From positions 28,570,001 through 28,634,000 of the forward strand of contig NC_079882.1 of the NCBI RefSeq assembly GCF_029227915.1: a stretch of 64,000 nucleotides of DNA, read 5' to 3'. This document shows positions 1-11,937 of this stretch, one piece after another. The position numbers and the translations under genes are program-made. Numbering within the stretch: the stretch's first letter is position 1; each line of letters starts with the position of its first letter. The notes under the pieces were generated by a model. It ran no database searches. It had not been told where the DNA came from and saw only the letters and a list, made by a program, of their open reading frames with translations. Source of the DNA: Hydractinia symbiolongicarpus. Its lineage: Eukaryota; Cnidaria; Hydrozoa; Anthoathecata; Hydractiniidae.

Positions 1-9
1 TCCGCGCAG

Positions 10-112
10 AGACAGACAGACGACGGCTATTATTATAGAGATAGTCGTTAGCCCGTGGAAAAATCCACGGGGTCGCCCGTCCTTTAAATTAAGTTGTTGC
101 AACAAAGTGGAC
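10..112. repeat. Dispersed repeat, copy A (about 100 bp)
   Basis: This stretch starts GACAGACAGACGAC and ends near CAACAAAGTGGA. It recurs in the same orientation at 61147-61252 with a handful of substitutions. It holds a perfect hairpin, CCCGTGGA-AAAA-TCCACGGG in this copy; the second copy has one arm mismatch. Sequence on both sides differs between copies, so the repeated core is about 100 bp. No A/B box was seen. I infer a dispersed short repeat; the two copies lie outside the giant element on either side of it. Confidence 0.7.
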
Positions 113-654
113 AGAAATATATCGCATTTGGTATTGATGCGCATTTTAAATATTTTGTGTTTCCGTTACGGGACACGGCTTTCGCGGACACACAGACAGC
201 ACGCTAGTTCTAGCGGTAAGCGGATAGCGAATTTAATTATGCGCATGCGCGAAAAATTGTTTTTTAAATATAGCGCCTCAGAGGCGAAAGCCCGATTCTT
301 GGTCAGATTGCCTATCCCAAAATTGATGCTTTTTACGGCGATTTAACCAACAAACTAAGGAAATGTACTGTTTTAATTGAAGGAAGTGAGGCCAGGTTAC
401 GTAACTAAGCGAAAAAAACATCTTACTTGCTTTTGTTTTGAAGTTACGCGGTAAAAAAACAAAACGAAAGTAAACACAAAAAATGACCTAGCTACATCAT
501 TAAATATCTCGACAACCAAAGTTTTTTTACCAAAGAGGTTTTTACAGCATTTAGTTCAGACCTTAAGCTCTTAAAAAAACTATGTTTGGAATGCATTTCA
601 CTTTTTTCCTAAAAATTTAAAGACTTGAAACAGACCCTACTTTTTTAAAAAAAT
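113..654. other. Upstream region of the RAG1-like gene
   Basis: AT-rich sequence between the dispersed repeat and the first coding exon. A short open frame at 107-346 starts inside the repeat and has no recognisable domain, so I do not call it. No clear TATA box or initiator can be defended. The context TAATGGCC-like 'AAAAATATGGCCGCC' just before the start at 655 is compatible with a translation start. Confidence 0.4.
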
Positions 655-3600
655 ATGGCCGCCACAAACCATGAAAACATGTTGGCAAAACTTTGTAGAG
701 TTTGTGGAGAATTTTTAACTAAAAGTAAAGGTATTGCAAAACAGAAAATGACATTGGAGAAAGAATTAGAACTACTTTTTGTTCATATCCAGGAGGATGT
801 GGACAACATTCATCCCAAATATGTTTGCTTTCGGTGTTACAACACACTTAAAAATATTGAAAATAGGAATACAACAACACAGTTGAAACCTAAAAATTGG
901 TCTCCCCATACAGAAGTTTGCTCTGTATGTGAAAATGTTCAAGGTATGAAAAAAGGAGGCAGGCCATCAAAAAAGAAGAAAACAGGACGACCAAGTACTT
1001 TTAAGCCGATATGGTCAAGAAAAGCCTTAGAGGAAATTAGTGACAAAAATTTAAATGACATTATTCCACCCGTTGTCAGTCACCATGGCTTAGAAAAAAA
1101 TCCACATTACAAGTTTTGTTTGTGCATGCTTTGTGGAAATCTTCTGAGACAACCTTTAATGGTTATCACATGTGAACATGCATTTTGTAAAGAATGCATC
1201 CTTATATATCTTGAAGGAAGTTTTCAAGATGAAAGTGAATGCCCTAAGTGCAAACGCGATGACATCATCACTCTTGTCAACCAATCAAATTTAAAACCAA
1301 GTTTGCACCGAAACCACATGGTAAATAGTTTACAAGTTGACTGTGATAACAAATGTGGAGAGAAATTTACATTGGATAAATTACATGAGCTTAAATTACA
1401 CAATATATCGTGCAACACATCCACAAGTTCAAATACAAGTGCAAATTATTCAATAAGAGATGTATTTTTATTGGACGAGTCATCTCCTGTTCCAAGAGAA
1501 ATAGAGGATGCCACCTTGCATGTTTTAAAACATAAAATGAAACAATCAACTGATATAAATAACAGCATAGAATTTAAAAGTGGAGGACCTAGGGTATGTA
1601 TCTTAAAATCTCAGTTAATGGAAAATGCATATATTTACAAAAATAACTGATTTACATATCCAATTATTTTACATTATATATATATACATATATATCCTTG
1701 ATATTTTAAAAATTAAATAAAATTAAACTAATGATTTCAAACAAATTTATTTTAGCCCTACATGTTTACCTCAACACCGAAACCGGTTAAAAATAGTAAT
1801 GAAGTCTGCAAGCGGCCCATAGAAAAAAGGAACAAGTTTTTAAAAAACCAATTACTTTTTTCTTCTGGTGGAAATGAAAGTGGGTTCAGCGTACAAACTG
1901 GCAAATTAGTCAAGAGTCTGAAGGAAAATGAGAGAGTAGAAATACTCAAGAGAGCCAATATAACAACAAAGAGTATAACTCCAGAGGAATTTGTAGCAAT
2001 GAAGGCAGACTTGAGTATTCCCTGGTCAAAATTAAAAACAATGTCAAGGTATGGCTGAAAATTGAGTACTAATACATAAATAATTATATACATGAAAATT
2101 CACAAAAAAGACAGAATAGACATGTTACACCTTTTTAAATAATTAATACCTTAAGGAAAGAAAGTGTGTCAGCAGTGTTGGTGGATTAGTGCTCATCAGA
2201 TTTATTTTATTTAGCATCTGTCAAATTAAATTCTTACCAAAAAAGAAAACTGCAAACTTTATTTTCCTAAGGTATATAGTATGCACATTTAAAAAAATAA
2301 TAATATTCTGCATATAGATGGTTATCAACCTTTAACATATCCATACCATCACAGAGAAAACAAAGAAAAGTGGCTACGGAATGGACTGGTGATCAATTGC
2401 GTTCAGAACTAGCTCCATTCTCATTCGAAGTTAAAGGGCACAAAGGCAAATTTGAAATAAGAAGTGCAGCATGGGTTTATGTTGAAAGCCTGGAATCCCA
2501 AGTCAAAACAATGTTTCACTGTCTAAGACAGTAGGTTTTTGTGTTTACTTACTCTTAGGAAAAAGATACATATAGTTAAAAAAAACTTAAAAAATAAATA
2601 AAAATGAAAATTTAAGACAGATGCAATTCTACTTCTATTTAGGAATGGACTATTAACTGATTACCCCTTCATGAATAATGAAATACATGTAAAAATAGGA
2701 GGAGATCATGGCGGTGGTTCATTCAAGCTTTCATTTCAAATATGTAACACAAAGAATCCAAACAGCAAGGTAAAAGAAAGTCCTAGATAACTTTTACTAC
2801 CTTTTAGAAAAAAAAACATTATTTTCCTATGATTTTTATAGTCAAACACTGTGGTCTTCAGTATCTTTGAGGCCAAGGATAGAAGATCAAATTTGAAAAT
2901 TGGGACAAGTCGATTTACAGAACAAATTGATAGACTACAGTCCAGCAAATTTGGGTTGGTATTTATCACATTTTTGTTAGAGTTAACACTTCTATGTTTA
3001 AAATTTATACCTATATTCTACATTTAGTGACCAGAGAGTAAGAGTATTTCTTTCGGGTGATTACGAATTTTTAAGCAGTGCATATGGCATAACCGGAGCT
3101 AACGGTATGTAAAAATAGTACAAAATATAAAAAAAGTACAAAATATAAAATGTATTAGTCAAAATAAAAAATCCTATTTTATTTTATTTTCATTTAAAAT
3201 ATTCAGGGAGACACCCATGTTTGTATTGCATAGCAACAAAAGAAGAAATACAGAAACCTGTGGATATACGTGGAAAATTTCCTGTAAGAACCCTGGAAAC
3301 TTTGAAGGAGAATTTAGCAAAATTTAGAGACTCTGGTGGCAATTTGAAGAATGCAAAATTCAACTACAATGTAATTGATGACCCACTTTTTAACATTCCA
3401 ATTGACCAGGTAAGTAAAATTCATGCTATACTATACTGTATGTATATTTTTGATCACTGTTGCCTCCAAAACTATTGTTTTAAAATACATTTTAGTCATA
3501 GTTATATATATTAGTGATAATAAAGTAATATTTAATCAGTCAAGTTTTATTACTCAATTTTAGGCATCTTTACCTGGACTACACATTTCCTTGGGATGTT

Positions 3601-4876
3601 TTTTAAAATTTTTTACAATGTTTGAAGATAAATGCCACAGTGTGGACATCGCGTTAGCAACCAAGATGGCAAACGCTAATCAGAAAACCCAAGAAGAGGA
3701 ATTTAACAAGTTTATTGCTTTAACATCAGAAATAGACTTGTTAGAAAAAAATATTGAAGACTGTGATGAAAAGATCCAATTGATTAATGACACCATCATT
3801 GCAGCTGTAATGCGAGACCCAAACAATGAGGATAAAATTAAAAACATGTACCAACTAAGAATTGAACACTTTGAAGCAAAAAAGATTGAAAAGGTATAAA
3901 TATTAAATTTGAAGACAAATTTTTTCAAAACAAATGCAAAAAAATATTCTCAATTTAATTCAATATTTTAGACCAACCGTATTGAGGAGTTAAAAGAAGC
4001 AAACAATTTTAAAAAAACTGATGGTCCTTGTGTGCAAGCAGTTGATGCTATCCTCAACAAGCTCAACATTAAACGCCAAGCTTATTATGGTGGTAGCTTT
4101 ATTGGAAATCATGTAAATAAAATGCTTGAGGTGAAAAAATAATGTTCTATATTGTATATTTTTTAATAAGCAACTTACCATTAACGAACTAGGGCTTGAA
4201 TAGTAATTAATAATATTTGCTTATTATTAAAAAAGTGCATTAACAGAAACTGTAATCAACAACATTTGATATTTAGCCTAACAACTTTATCCAAATGTGC
4301 AATATACTTCCAATCACTGTCACTAAACTTGGATACAATGGATCAGACATACATGCAGATGCTATTTTACATGCTGAAAACTTTAAACAGCTGTTTTTAC
4401 ATTATTCGAAATGTCACAAAACATTAAATACACGTGAAGTTATGAACCAAGACAAAATTGAAAACTTTGGTAGGTATATTATATAAACACTAATAATTGG
4501 TCACATTTTTGCACAAATTACACACATATATAAAAGCCATAACATGTAAACATTTGTTTTAGAACTAAATGTAAAAGAACTGATGGTGTTTCTTCGAGAT
4601 ATATTTCCCCTTCAATCGATCACTCCAAAGTTACATCTACTTGAGGATCATGCCGTAAACTTTGTTTCTGCTTGGGGTACAGGTTTAGGGTTCTATGGAG
4701 AACAAGGTGCAGAAAGCATCCATGCTGAATTCAATGGCATTGCACGGCTATACCATGCAGTAAAACCGGACACAAATCGTCTACTTTTAATGACAAAGGA
4801 GCATTATTTGCGATGTAACCCCGTAGGACAAGGGATGGTTCCTGAAATAAAAAAGAGAAAACTCTCTACTAGCTAG
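655..4876 (+). CDS. RAG1-like (N-RAG type) transposase or domesticated derivative, 11 exons
   Basis: Eleven exons join in frame with GT-AG introns: 655-1593, 1756-2048, 2357-2530, 2643-2769, 2842-2954, 3028-3104, 3207-3409, 3564-3893, 3972-4130, 4277-4469 and 4563-4876. They total 2922 nt, or 973 residues plus stop, near the length of vertebrate RAG1. The N-terminus follows the RAG1 order: C14-x2-C17, then DVDNIHPKYVCFRC (C58, C61), HTEVCSVC (C89, C92), a basic stretch (GGRPSKKKK), and a RING finger at about 155-199 (C157, C160, C173, H175, C178, C181, C196, C199). A further Cys/His segment lies at 230-253. The rest is a transposase-like core with GGDHGGG (D490), LSGDYEFL (D560), HPCLYC, YYGGSFIGNH and GEQGAESIHAEFN (E916/E920). 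These acidic residues are my candidates for a DDE triad. The N-RAG-TP elements of molluscs share the RAG1 N-terminus, so this is probably a transposase gene of that kind or a domesticated copy. No RAG2 partner and no terminal repeats of its own are visible. Confidence 0.85.
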
Positions 4877-5287
4877 CTCTAGCTGATGTTTATAGAGCAT
4901 CCCTACACAATGTGTATATCATGTATATATAATGTAAATATTTTTATTGGATGTTCATTGAATAGCTAGGCTGACTCACCGTGGTGTGGAAGGTGCCTTT
5001 TTCCTTCGACTTTGTGATAATAAAAACACCACAAAAAAAAGTGAAATGGTTTTTAATTTACTAAACTTACCATCAGGATGGTGTTGATAAGCTAAATCTA
5101 AGAGTCTTTCCCACAGAAAACTTTAGTTAAAAAGATATTACAATTTTACTACACCCACTACCAATTTTAATGTTTTGGAAGGGGACGAAGTCCCACGTCA
5201 AATACTGGAGAAAACAATAAACTTTTTTATAACTTACTTATTCCTCCGGCTACATCGCTCCTTCCTCTTCAGAAAAATTCTCAATGT
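4877..5287. other. 3' flank of the RAG1-like gene
   Basis: AT-rich downstream sequence of the RAG1-like gene. It contains a polyadenylation signal AATAAA at about 5019 and no convincing gene. A short open frame at 5175-5357 runs into the giant element's terminus and has no domain. Confidence 0.5.
5019..5024 (+). terminator. Polyadenylation signal AATAAA
   Basis: AATAAA occurs 143 bp after the stop codon of the RAG1-like gene and is followed by a short A-run (ACAAAAAAAAG). It is the first canonical signal downstream. Its position, 264 bp before the giant element's duplication, means the transcript could end before the insertion. Confidence 0.5.
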
Positions 5288-5295
5288 AGAAAACC
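5288..5295. repeat. 8-bp target-site duplication, left (AGAAAACC)
   Basis: AGAAAACC sits immediately outside the left terminal inverted repeat. The identical octamer directly follows the right terminal repeat at 60980-60987. The inverted homology stops exactly at these boundaries: the next base outward is C on the left, and the reverse complement on the right gives T. Confidence 0.8.
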
Positions 5296-5540
5296 GGGAA
5301 GCACTTCATGGAAGGATCCATATAGTCTGTGAATATGTCGTATACTTGAACCTCTAACACAACCTCACCTTTACCCGACATTGTCGTATTCCTTCCCTCA
5401 CGACAGCTCAACTGCATCCGACACGCGACGTTAAACAATTTATCAACGTCGTGATGTTGTTAATACATACTACTGCCTAATGTAATATCTTTGTAATATA
5501 CAGTAATACACTGTAGTACTTAGTAATATGCCGTATTGTA
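5296..5540 (+). repeat. Left terminal inverted repeat, unique portion
   Basis: Begins GGGAAGCACTTC and matches the reverse complement of about 60770-60979. Landmarks in common order are GTCTGTGAATATGTCGTAT, GACATTGTCGTATTC, CATCCGACACRCGACGTTAA, CAATTTATCAACG, ACTACTGCCTA and AATATCTTTGTAATATACAG. Relative to the right end, the left has an extra segment of about 33 bp (5344-5376) and a smaller one near 5400. It passes without a break into the decamer array. Confidence 0.85.
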
Positions 5541-7391
5541 TACTGTAGTACTTAGTAATATGCCGTATTACTTTGTAGTATCCAGTAATACACTGTAATA
5601 CCTTGTAGTATTCAGTAATACACTGTAATACCTTGTAGTATTCAGTAATACACTGTAATACTTTGTAGTATTCAGTAATACACTGTAATACCTTGTAGTA
5701 TTCGGTAATACACTGTAATACCTTGTAGTATTCAGTAATACACTGTAATACCTTGTAGTATTCGGTAATATACTGTAATATCCTGTAGTATTCAGTAATA
5801 CACTGTAATACTTTGTAGTATTCAGTAATACACTGTAATACCTTGTAGTATTCAGTAATACACTGTAATACCTTGTAGTATTCAGTAATACACTGTAATA
5901 CCTTGTAGTATTCGGTAATATACTGTAATACCTTGTAGTACACTGTAATACCTTGTAATATGCGGTAGTATACTGTAATACCTTGTAGTATTTAGTAATA
6001 CACTGTAATACCTTGTAGTATTCAGTAATACACTGTAATACTTTGTAGTATTCAGTAATACACTGTAATACTTTGTAGTATTCAGTAATACACTGTAATA
6101 CCTTGTAGTATTCGGTAATACACTGTAATACCTTGTAGTACTCAGTAATACACTGTAATACCTTGTAGTATTCAGTAATACACTGTAATACCTTGTAGTA
6201 TTCGGTAATATACTGTTATACCTTGTAGTACACTGTAATACCTTGTAATATTCGGTAGTATACTGTAATACCTTGTAGTATTCGGTAATACACTGTAATA
6301 CCTTGTAGTACTCAGAAATACACTGTAATACCTTGTAGTATTCAGTAATACACTGTAATACCTTGTAGTATTCAGTAATACACTGTAATACCTTGTAGTA
6401 TTCGGTAATATACTGTAATACCTTGTAGTACACTGTAATACCTTGTAATATTCGGTAGTATACTGTAATACCTTGTAGTATTTAGTAATACACTGTAATA
6501 CCTTGTAGTATTCAGTAATACACTGTAATACCTTGTAATATTCGGTAGTATACTGTAATACCTTGTAGTATTTAGTAATACACTGTAATACCTTGTAGTA
6601 TTCAGTAATACACTGTAATACCTTGTAGTATTCAGTAATACACTGTAATACCTTGTAGTATTCGGTAATATACTGTAATATCCTGTAGTATTCAGTAATA
6701 CACTGTAATACTTTGTAGTATTCAGTAATACACTGTAATACCTTGTAGTATTCAGTAATACACTGTAATACCTTGTAGTATTCAGTAATACACTGTAATA
6801 CTTTGTAGTATTCAGTAATACACTGTAGTACTTAGTAATATACTGTAATATTTTGTAGTATTTAGTAATACACTGTAATACTTAGTAATATACTGTAATA
6901 CCTTGTAGTATTCGGTAATACACTGTAATACTTTGTAGTATTCAGTAATACACTGTAATACCTTGTAGTATTCGGTAATACACTGTAATACCTTGTAGTA
7001 CACTGTAATACCTTGTAATATTCGGTAGTATACTGTAATACCTTGTAGTATTCAGTAATACACTGTAATACTTTGTAGTATTCAGTAATACACTGTAGTA
7101 CTTAGTAATATACTGTAATATTTTGTAGTATTTAGTAATACACTGTAATACTTAGTAATATACTGTAATACCTTGTAGTATTCGGTAATACACTGTAATA
7201 CTTTGTAGTATTCAGTAATACACTGTAGTACTTAGTAATATACTGTAATATTTTGTAGTATTCAGTAATACACTGTAATACCTTGTAGTATTCGGTAATA
7301 CACTGTAGTAGTTGTAACATCTAACTGTAATATTTTGTAGTATTTGGTAATACACTGTAATACTTAGTAATATACTGTAATACATGTAATA
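5541..7391 (-). repeat. Left decamer minisatellite array
   Basis: Tandem 10-bp modules, read on the minus strand as TATTACAGTG, TATTACTGAA and TACTACAAGG, usually in threes to give a 30-bp unit. From 5541 to about 7310 the 10-bp register is never broken, about 177 modules in a row; 7311-7391 is a degenerate edge. Variants differ by substitutions (CGG for CAG, ACTTAG for CCTTG) and by gain or loss of whole modules. Open frames through the array encode decapeptide repeats such as YYKVLQCITE and are by-products of the period. Confidence 0.95.
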
Positions 7392-7539
7392 GATCTTTGA
7401 CGGTTGCGCAAAGCATTCTGGGTATTTTTTCTTCCCAGCGTTCACATATCACATGGAACGTTGGCTGCAGATACAGATATAGATACAGATACAGATAATC
7501 TTTTCTGGGAATGACAGTTTACAAAAATTGAACTGAATA

Positions 7540-8187
7540 AATACAAGGAAGTATTAACAAACTATCACAACCAGCAGGGGCCCTGTCAAAACAGCCCGAA
7601 GGCCAGTTAAAAGATGCGAGTAGGACCCTATGCAAAAAAATTTGTACAAACTTCAATACTGCAAGAGCTCTGATTGCTCATGAGCAAAAAGTAAAAGTAA
7701 AAGCCACTGCTGAATATACAATTTGCTTCTGCGTAACATGCGAAAAGACATTTGAATCAGACGATGCGCTGACTTGGAATGTTTGGAAGGGTAAGTCGGT
7801 TTAAAATAAATGAAACAAATACCCTTATTTGGTTGGTTCGTTTCTTATATAATTTCGAATGTTTTTTTTTCCTTCGAAATTCGAACTGTATATTCTAATT
7901 TAAGTAGTTGTGGAGGAAAATTTGTCATTGGTATTCTATCATGTGCAAAATTTGATTATTGCTTTAAGACGAGAATAGAATCCAGGTAATAAAATGGCTA
8001 CTGACTGGTTTTGATCCTGCCCTGTACAATACAAAGCCATTTGTCAGACCTTGGAGCATGTGCTATAACTTTGACCTCCAGGAGGAGAAAATCCCTCTGA
8101 CAACTACAACAAAAAAGCTTAAAAAATGTTCCTTTAAAACAAAACTTTGGCTGCGAGAAAGAGTAAAGCTAAGTCTGTAACCTTAAA
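7540..8187 (+). pseudogene. Decayed coding fragment of unknown family
   Basis: Two codon-like stretches lie on the plus strand. The first is open from 7540 to 7790 and ends TGGAAGG|GTAAGT, a strong donor. It includes ALIAHEQKVKVKATAEYTIC and CFCVTCEKTF, with a hint of a C-x2-C finger. The second is open from about 7987 to 8187 and includes WLLTGFDPALYNTKPF and PWSMCYNFDLQEEKIP before a stop. An upstream alternative frame (KIELNKYKEVLTNYHNQQ) suggests a frameshift. Exon phases do not join cleanly, so I read this as a relic. I do not recognise the family. Confidence 0.35.
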
Positions 8188-8241
8188 TTTTGTTAAAGTT
8201 GGATTTAAAAGCAATCCAGTGCAATTTCCTAGAGACAAAAT

Positions 8242-8572
8242 TAGGGGCCTTCAAAAAATTTTTTGGTCCCCGTTAGCGGGATATCGCCGCTAAGATTTGG
8301 ACCCCCTCCCCCTCTTTTAGCAGATTTCTGTCCGTGAAATACATACATTTGGATAAATCTTAGAAGGCTCAGGGGCGTGTTTTGTAGATAAAAGTTATCG
8401 GAATTGATGACATGAGACATTATGCTCGCGAACGAAGAATTTACAGGCCACAAACAAATTTTTGAAATTTCTCAATGGTTCGCAGATTCTTTTTTCAAAC
8501 TTGAAACCCCCTCCCTCCCTTAGCGCCAATATCCCGCTAACAGGGCCCCAAAAAATTTTTGAAGGCCCCCTA
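8242..8572. mobile_element. MITE with about 50-bp terminal inverted repeats
   Basis: The left arm GGGGCCTTCAAAAAATTTTT...CCCCGTTAGCGGGATAT...GCTAA (from 8244) is repeated inverted at the right (ending 8570: ...AATATCCCGCTAACAGGGCCCC...GAAGGCCCCC). TA flanks both ends (8242-8243 and 8571-8572), which fits a Tc1/mariner-type TA duplication. The interior of about 230 bp is non-coding. Confidence 0.75.
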
Positions 8573-8901
8573 GGGCTTAATTAGGAAACTCTGATTGTAT
8601 TTCGGCCACAAGAACACAAATATTGCCCTCAACTGTTACTGACACAACTTCAGCTGCCATTCTCCTTTTGTGTTTTGCTGTAATGGCAATGTTGATGCTT
8701 TGCGCACTTTTTTCCCTTTATTCCGCCTACCCATCCTGTGCCCAAAAGGGACGTGGAAATAATTAAGAAGTGCTAGTATGTTAACTTTGACCTGCTTCTT
8801 CTCCTATGCTTAATGCTCTTTTAGCCTTGTGTATTTCAATGGATGATATAGGTGAGTATGACCTGAATGTAAAAACAGTGGCAGTGGTCACAATGTCTCC
8901 C

Positions 8902-9240
8902 TTATAAGAATGACCACAAATAAGTCACACATAAAGGGTTAAGTCCTGGTGTGTTGTCTTTTTTCTGCATCTTTGCAAGGAAATGATTACATACGACACT
9001 TTGTAACTTAGTTTGCCAATCAATATAAGTTTTTTTGCTGTCTACACATTTGACCAACTCCATTGCTTGCACATGGCTAGTGATCCAGTACGTTGGTTGG
9101 ATGCATAGATGACCTTTTACAGTACATGCATAGTGCCTCATTGCTTCCTTCAACATCATCCTCGCAATCCCTCTTCATCTCGCGTCCAGGACCATGACCT
9201 GTTTTTTTTTCGTTTCGAGAAAGGGCATTTTGCTTTCACC
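8902..9240 (-). pseudogene. Unknown coding-like fragment, possibly frameshifted
   Basis: On the minus strand an open frame (8902-9159) contains KCVDSKKTYIDWQTKLQ and VVCNHFLAKMQKK. The overlapping frame upstream holds GREMKRDCEDDVEGSNEALC and MYCKRSSMHPTNVLDH. Both read like protein, so one frameshift near 9070-9090 is likely. No family was recognised. It lies between the MITE and the 9287 element. Confidence 0.3.
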
Positions 9241-9278
9241 TCTCCAAACCGGTTGAACAAAGGTTTGTAAATTAGTTA

Positions 9279-9286
9279 AAGTGGGA
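9279..9286. repeat. Putative 8-bp duplication AAGTGGGA, left
   Basis: AAGTGGGA here and again at 15880-15887 flank the inverted arms within 2-3 bp of where the visible inverted homology ends. Confidence 0.5.
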
Positions 9287-9920
9287 TGTAATAACTAAAA
9301 CAGGTAACTACCAGTCTCCACAGAACCAGCAGTCCCTGTAGAACGACCAGAAAACCAACAGCGAACCAGCAGTATCATCACAGAACCACCAATGAATAAA
9401 TAATTCCAATATTAAACTCCCACGCCAAAGTGAGCGCAACGAAGCTAATTAAATACATTACAGTCGAAGACCCTACTTTCCACTGGCTATTTCGTGTCCC
9501 TCCTACACGAACTAACGGTCCTCGTGCAGGTGAATTTTAAAAATGACTCTCAAAGTGTTATAAACTTCATTCTACGTAAAAAAAATAATCACAATACAAA
9601 AAGTCGATCTTTTGTTATTCATTCCATAAAAATTCATGATTTGAATCAGCAAGAAAAGTGTTGTTTTGCTGGAGGTAACATATGTATTTTAGACCCTCGT
9701 TAAAAAAAGATGGTCGTCGTATTACCAAGTTCTATGTTCTAGCTATTGTTGTTATCATGGTAATCATTAGCATTCCTGATTGAAATTACTGAAAAAGATT
9801 GAAATGTTGGTTTGTTATTTATTGCGTTAAAGAGTAAATTGCAAGGAAACAGAATGAGTCTTGATTTTTTAATCCCAGAACGGTATAATTTGGATAATAT
9901 TTCACTAATATAGTGTATAC

Positions 9921-9997
9921 TGTGAATAGATCTGTATTCTTTATTATGGCATAAAGCCGTACATCTAAACCTAAAAGATATAATGAACATAATGACA
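9921..9997 (-). repeat. copia 3' LTR (77 bp)
   Basis: Outer boundary TG at 9921, inner boundary CA at 9997. It differs at 4 of 77 positions from the 5' LTR. Confidence 0.85.
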
Positions 9998-10141
9998 ATC
10001 TTGCCACTACATTCTCTCTCAATAAAACAAAATCATAAAGTATGTTCAAGAAAAGAAACTGCAAGACGCAGGAACACAATGTAAGAATGCTTTTAAAGTG
10101 TCATTTGGCATACTGTTATATTTGTTCTAATTAACCAAAAC

Positions 10142-11937
10142 TTAACGGTATTCTACCGGATAGTATACGTAGCAGGTTTTCAGCTGAAGCAGTGCCTTCG
10201 TAAGACAGTCAGCAATCTGATCACTTGATTTCGTAAGAATGAGTTCCCCCATTTCTCCTTTTTCGACCATCTCACGAAGTGCACAAATATCAATATACAA
10301 TCGTTTATCTTCTATGACGTTGGTATTTTTGACTGCTTCCGCAAGTGATTTATTTTCTGATATACAGATAATTGGTATATCAACTGAAAAAATCTCTTTA
10401 ATTAGGGATCTGATCAACATGGCATGTTCCGCACCTTCTAAGAGAGCCATGGTTTCCGCACCCATGGCGCTTTTAACAACCCATTTTAACTTGTGAGATC
10501 TCCAAATATGTGGCGGAATTTTGCTTTCACCATGCAGTAGCAGAACAAATCCACCTTGTGAGCCGCCATTAATTAAATTTCCATGTGATGCATCACTGAA
10601 AAGTATGAGTGTTTGAAATAACAATCTTTACTTCAGTTTGCTGCAGATGTTTCAGCTGCTTGTTAGCTCTACGAGCATCAGCAACTGTTCCATGTCTTAT
10701 GCGAGTGCTTAAATCACAGGCAACGTAAGCAGCATCAGGTCTAGTTTGTTTTGCTGCCCATTGAATTTGACGTGCTTCATATTTTGTAAGTGGAATTGTA
10801 GACGTACTATTGGTAAAATTATTTGGTGAAATGTTACTAATGTAATTATGCTGATGAATAATTACTGCACCACACTCTTGTTCAATTTCTAATCCCAAAA
10901 AGTTAAACGACTTTGAATTCTCTTTACTAAGTGAGAATGTCTTACGTAAATGTGCAATGATAGTGTCATGAAACAAATCACTTCCAACGAAAAAGCACTC
11001 GTCAACATGACAGCAAATTACACCTTTGAGAGTTTCTTTTCTCCAGAAAAATAATGCATTGTCATAAATGCTTCTTGTAGCTCCAACTTTATCGAATTCG
11101 TTAGATAATGTCTCATACCAAGCGCGTGAAGCGTCGCACAAGCCATAAACAGGTGTTTTTAGTTTCCACAACTTGTCTGTGTTAGCTTCTGGTGGTGGAA
11201 GAAGATGTACGGCTCTACCAATCTTGGCACCTTGAAGAAACCCAGCTTTAATATCAAGACTGTAAAATTTTCCATCCATGGGTTGCACCAATATTACACA
11301 CAAGACGAAAGTTCTCCTTGTTTACAGTTGGCGAGTCTGTTCGTATACCAATAGTGTCCTCCTCAAAACCTTGTGCCACTAATCGTGCTTTAATTTCTGC
11401 TTTACCATCATGACTTTTCTCAGATATCGCCCAGCCGGTTGTGGTTATGTCTTGCCCTTTGTCTTCAACTTCATCATAAACATTGTAATCACGCCATTTA
11501 GTTAATTCTTTATGTTGAGCTTCACTAACATCGCATGACGTTTCTACATTATATACTGACTCTGTGTTTACCTTTTCCCAATCCAAAATGTTTTCAAAGT
11601 CAATTGATTTCATGGCTTTGGTTTTAACATCTTTGACATTCAACCAATTCTTATATGCTCCAACTCCAGATTTTCCTACTTTACCAGCACGACTAACAAC
11701 CATAAATTCAGCAAGTTTATTAGTATCAGGATCAATAAACCTAACCCTCTCCCTGACTTTTGGAAGGGTCACTGTCAATGACTGTTCATTGCGAGGTGTG
11801 TTAGAAACTTCTTGCTCAATGCTTGATTGATGTGTTGTTTCAACCTGAGCATGGGAAATAGCAGGGATCTCATTTGTATTTACTAGGATCACTAGGAATG
11901 TCATCAAGTACAACTTCTGACAATGTGTTGATATCAA
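10142..11937 (-). pseudogene. copia reverse transcriptase and RNase H
   Basis: Three overlapping frames. The RT begins with ELTKWRDYNVYDEV and IKARLVAQGFEED, then QSLDIKAGFLQGAKIGR-like and PVYGLCDASRAWYETL. The active-site motif reads CHVDECFF, where copia has VDD, so the second catalytic Asp is Glu. The RNase H part contains LFSDASHGN and GAETMALLEGAEHAML. Frameshifts lie near 11254-11303 and 10593-10624. Along with the protease change, this shows an old inactive copy. Confidence 0.9.

Noticed and set aside
107-346. Small open frame at the window start
   Set aside because: Begins inside a dispersed repeat and shows no domain or splice context.
5470-7445. Long minus-strand open frames with YYKVLQCITE repeats
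   Set aside because: A 30-bp period without stops in two of three frames yields long open frames automatically; start and end points follow module variants, and several frames are open at once.
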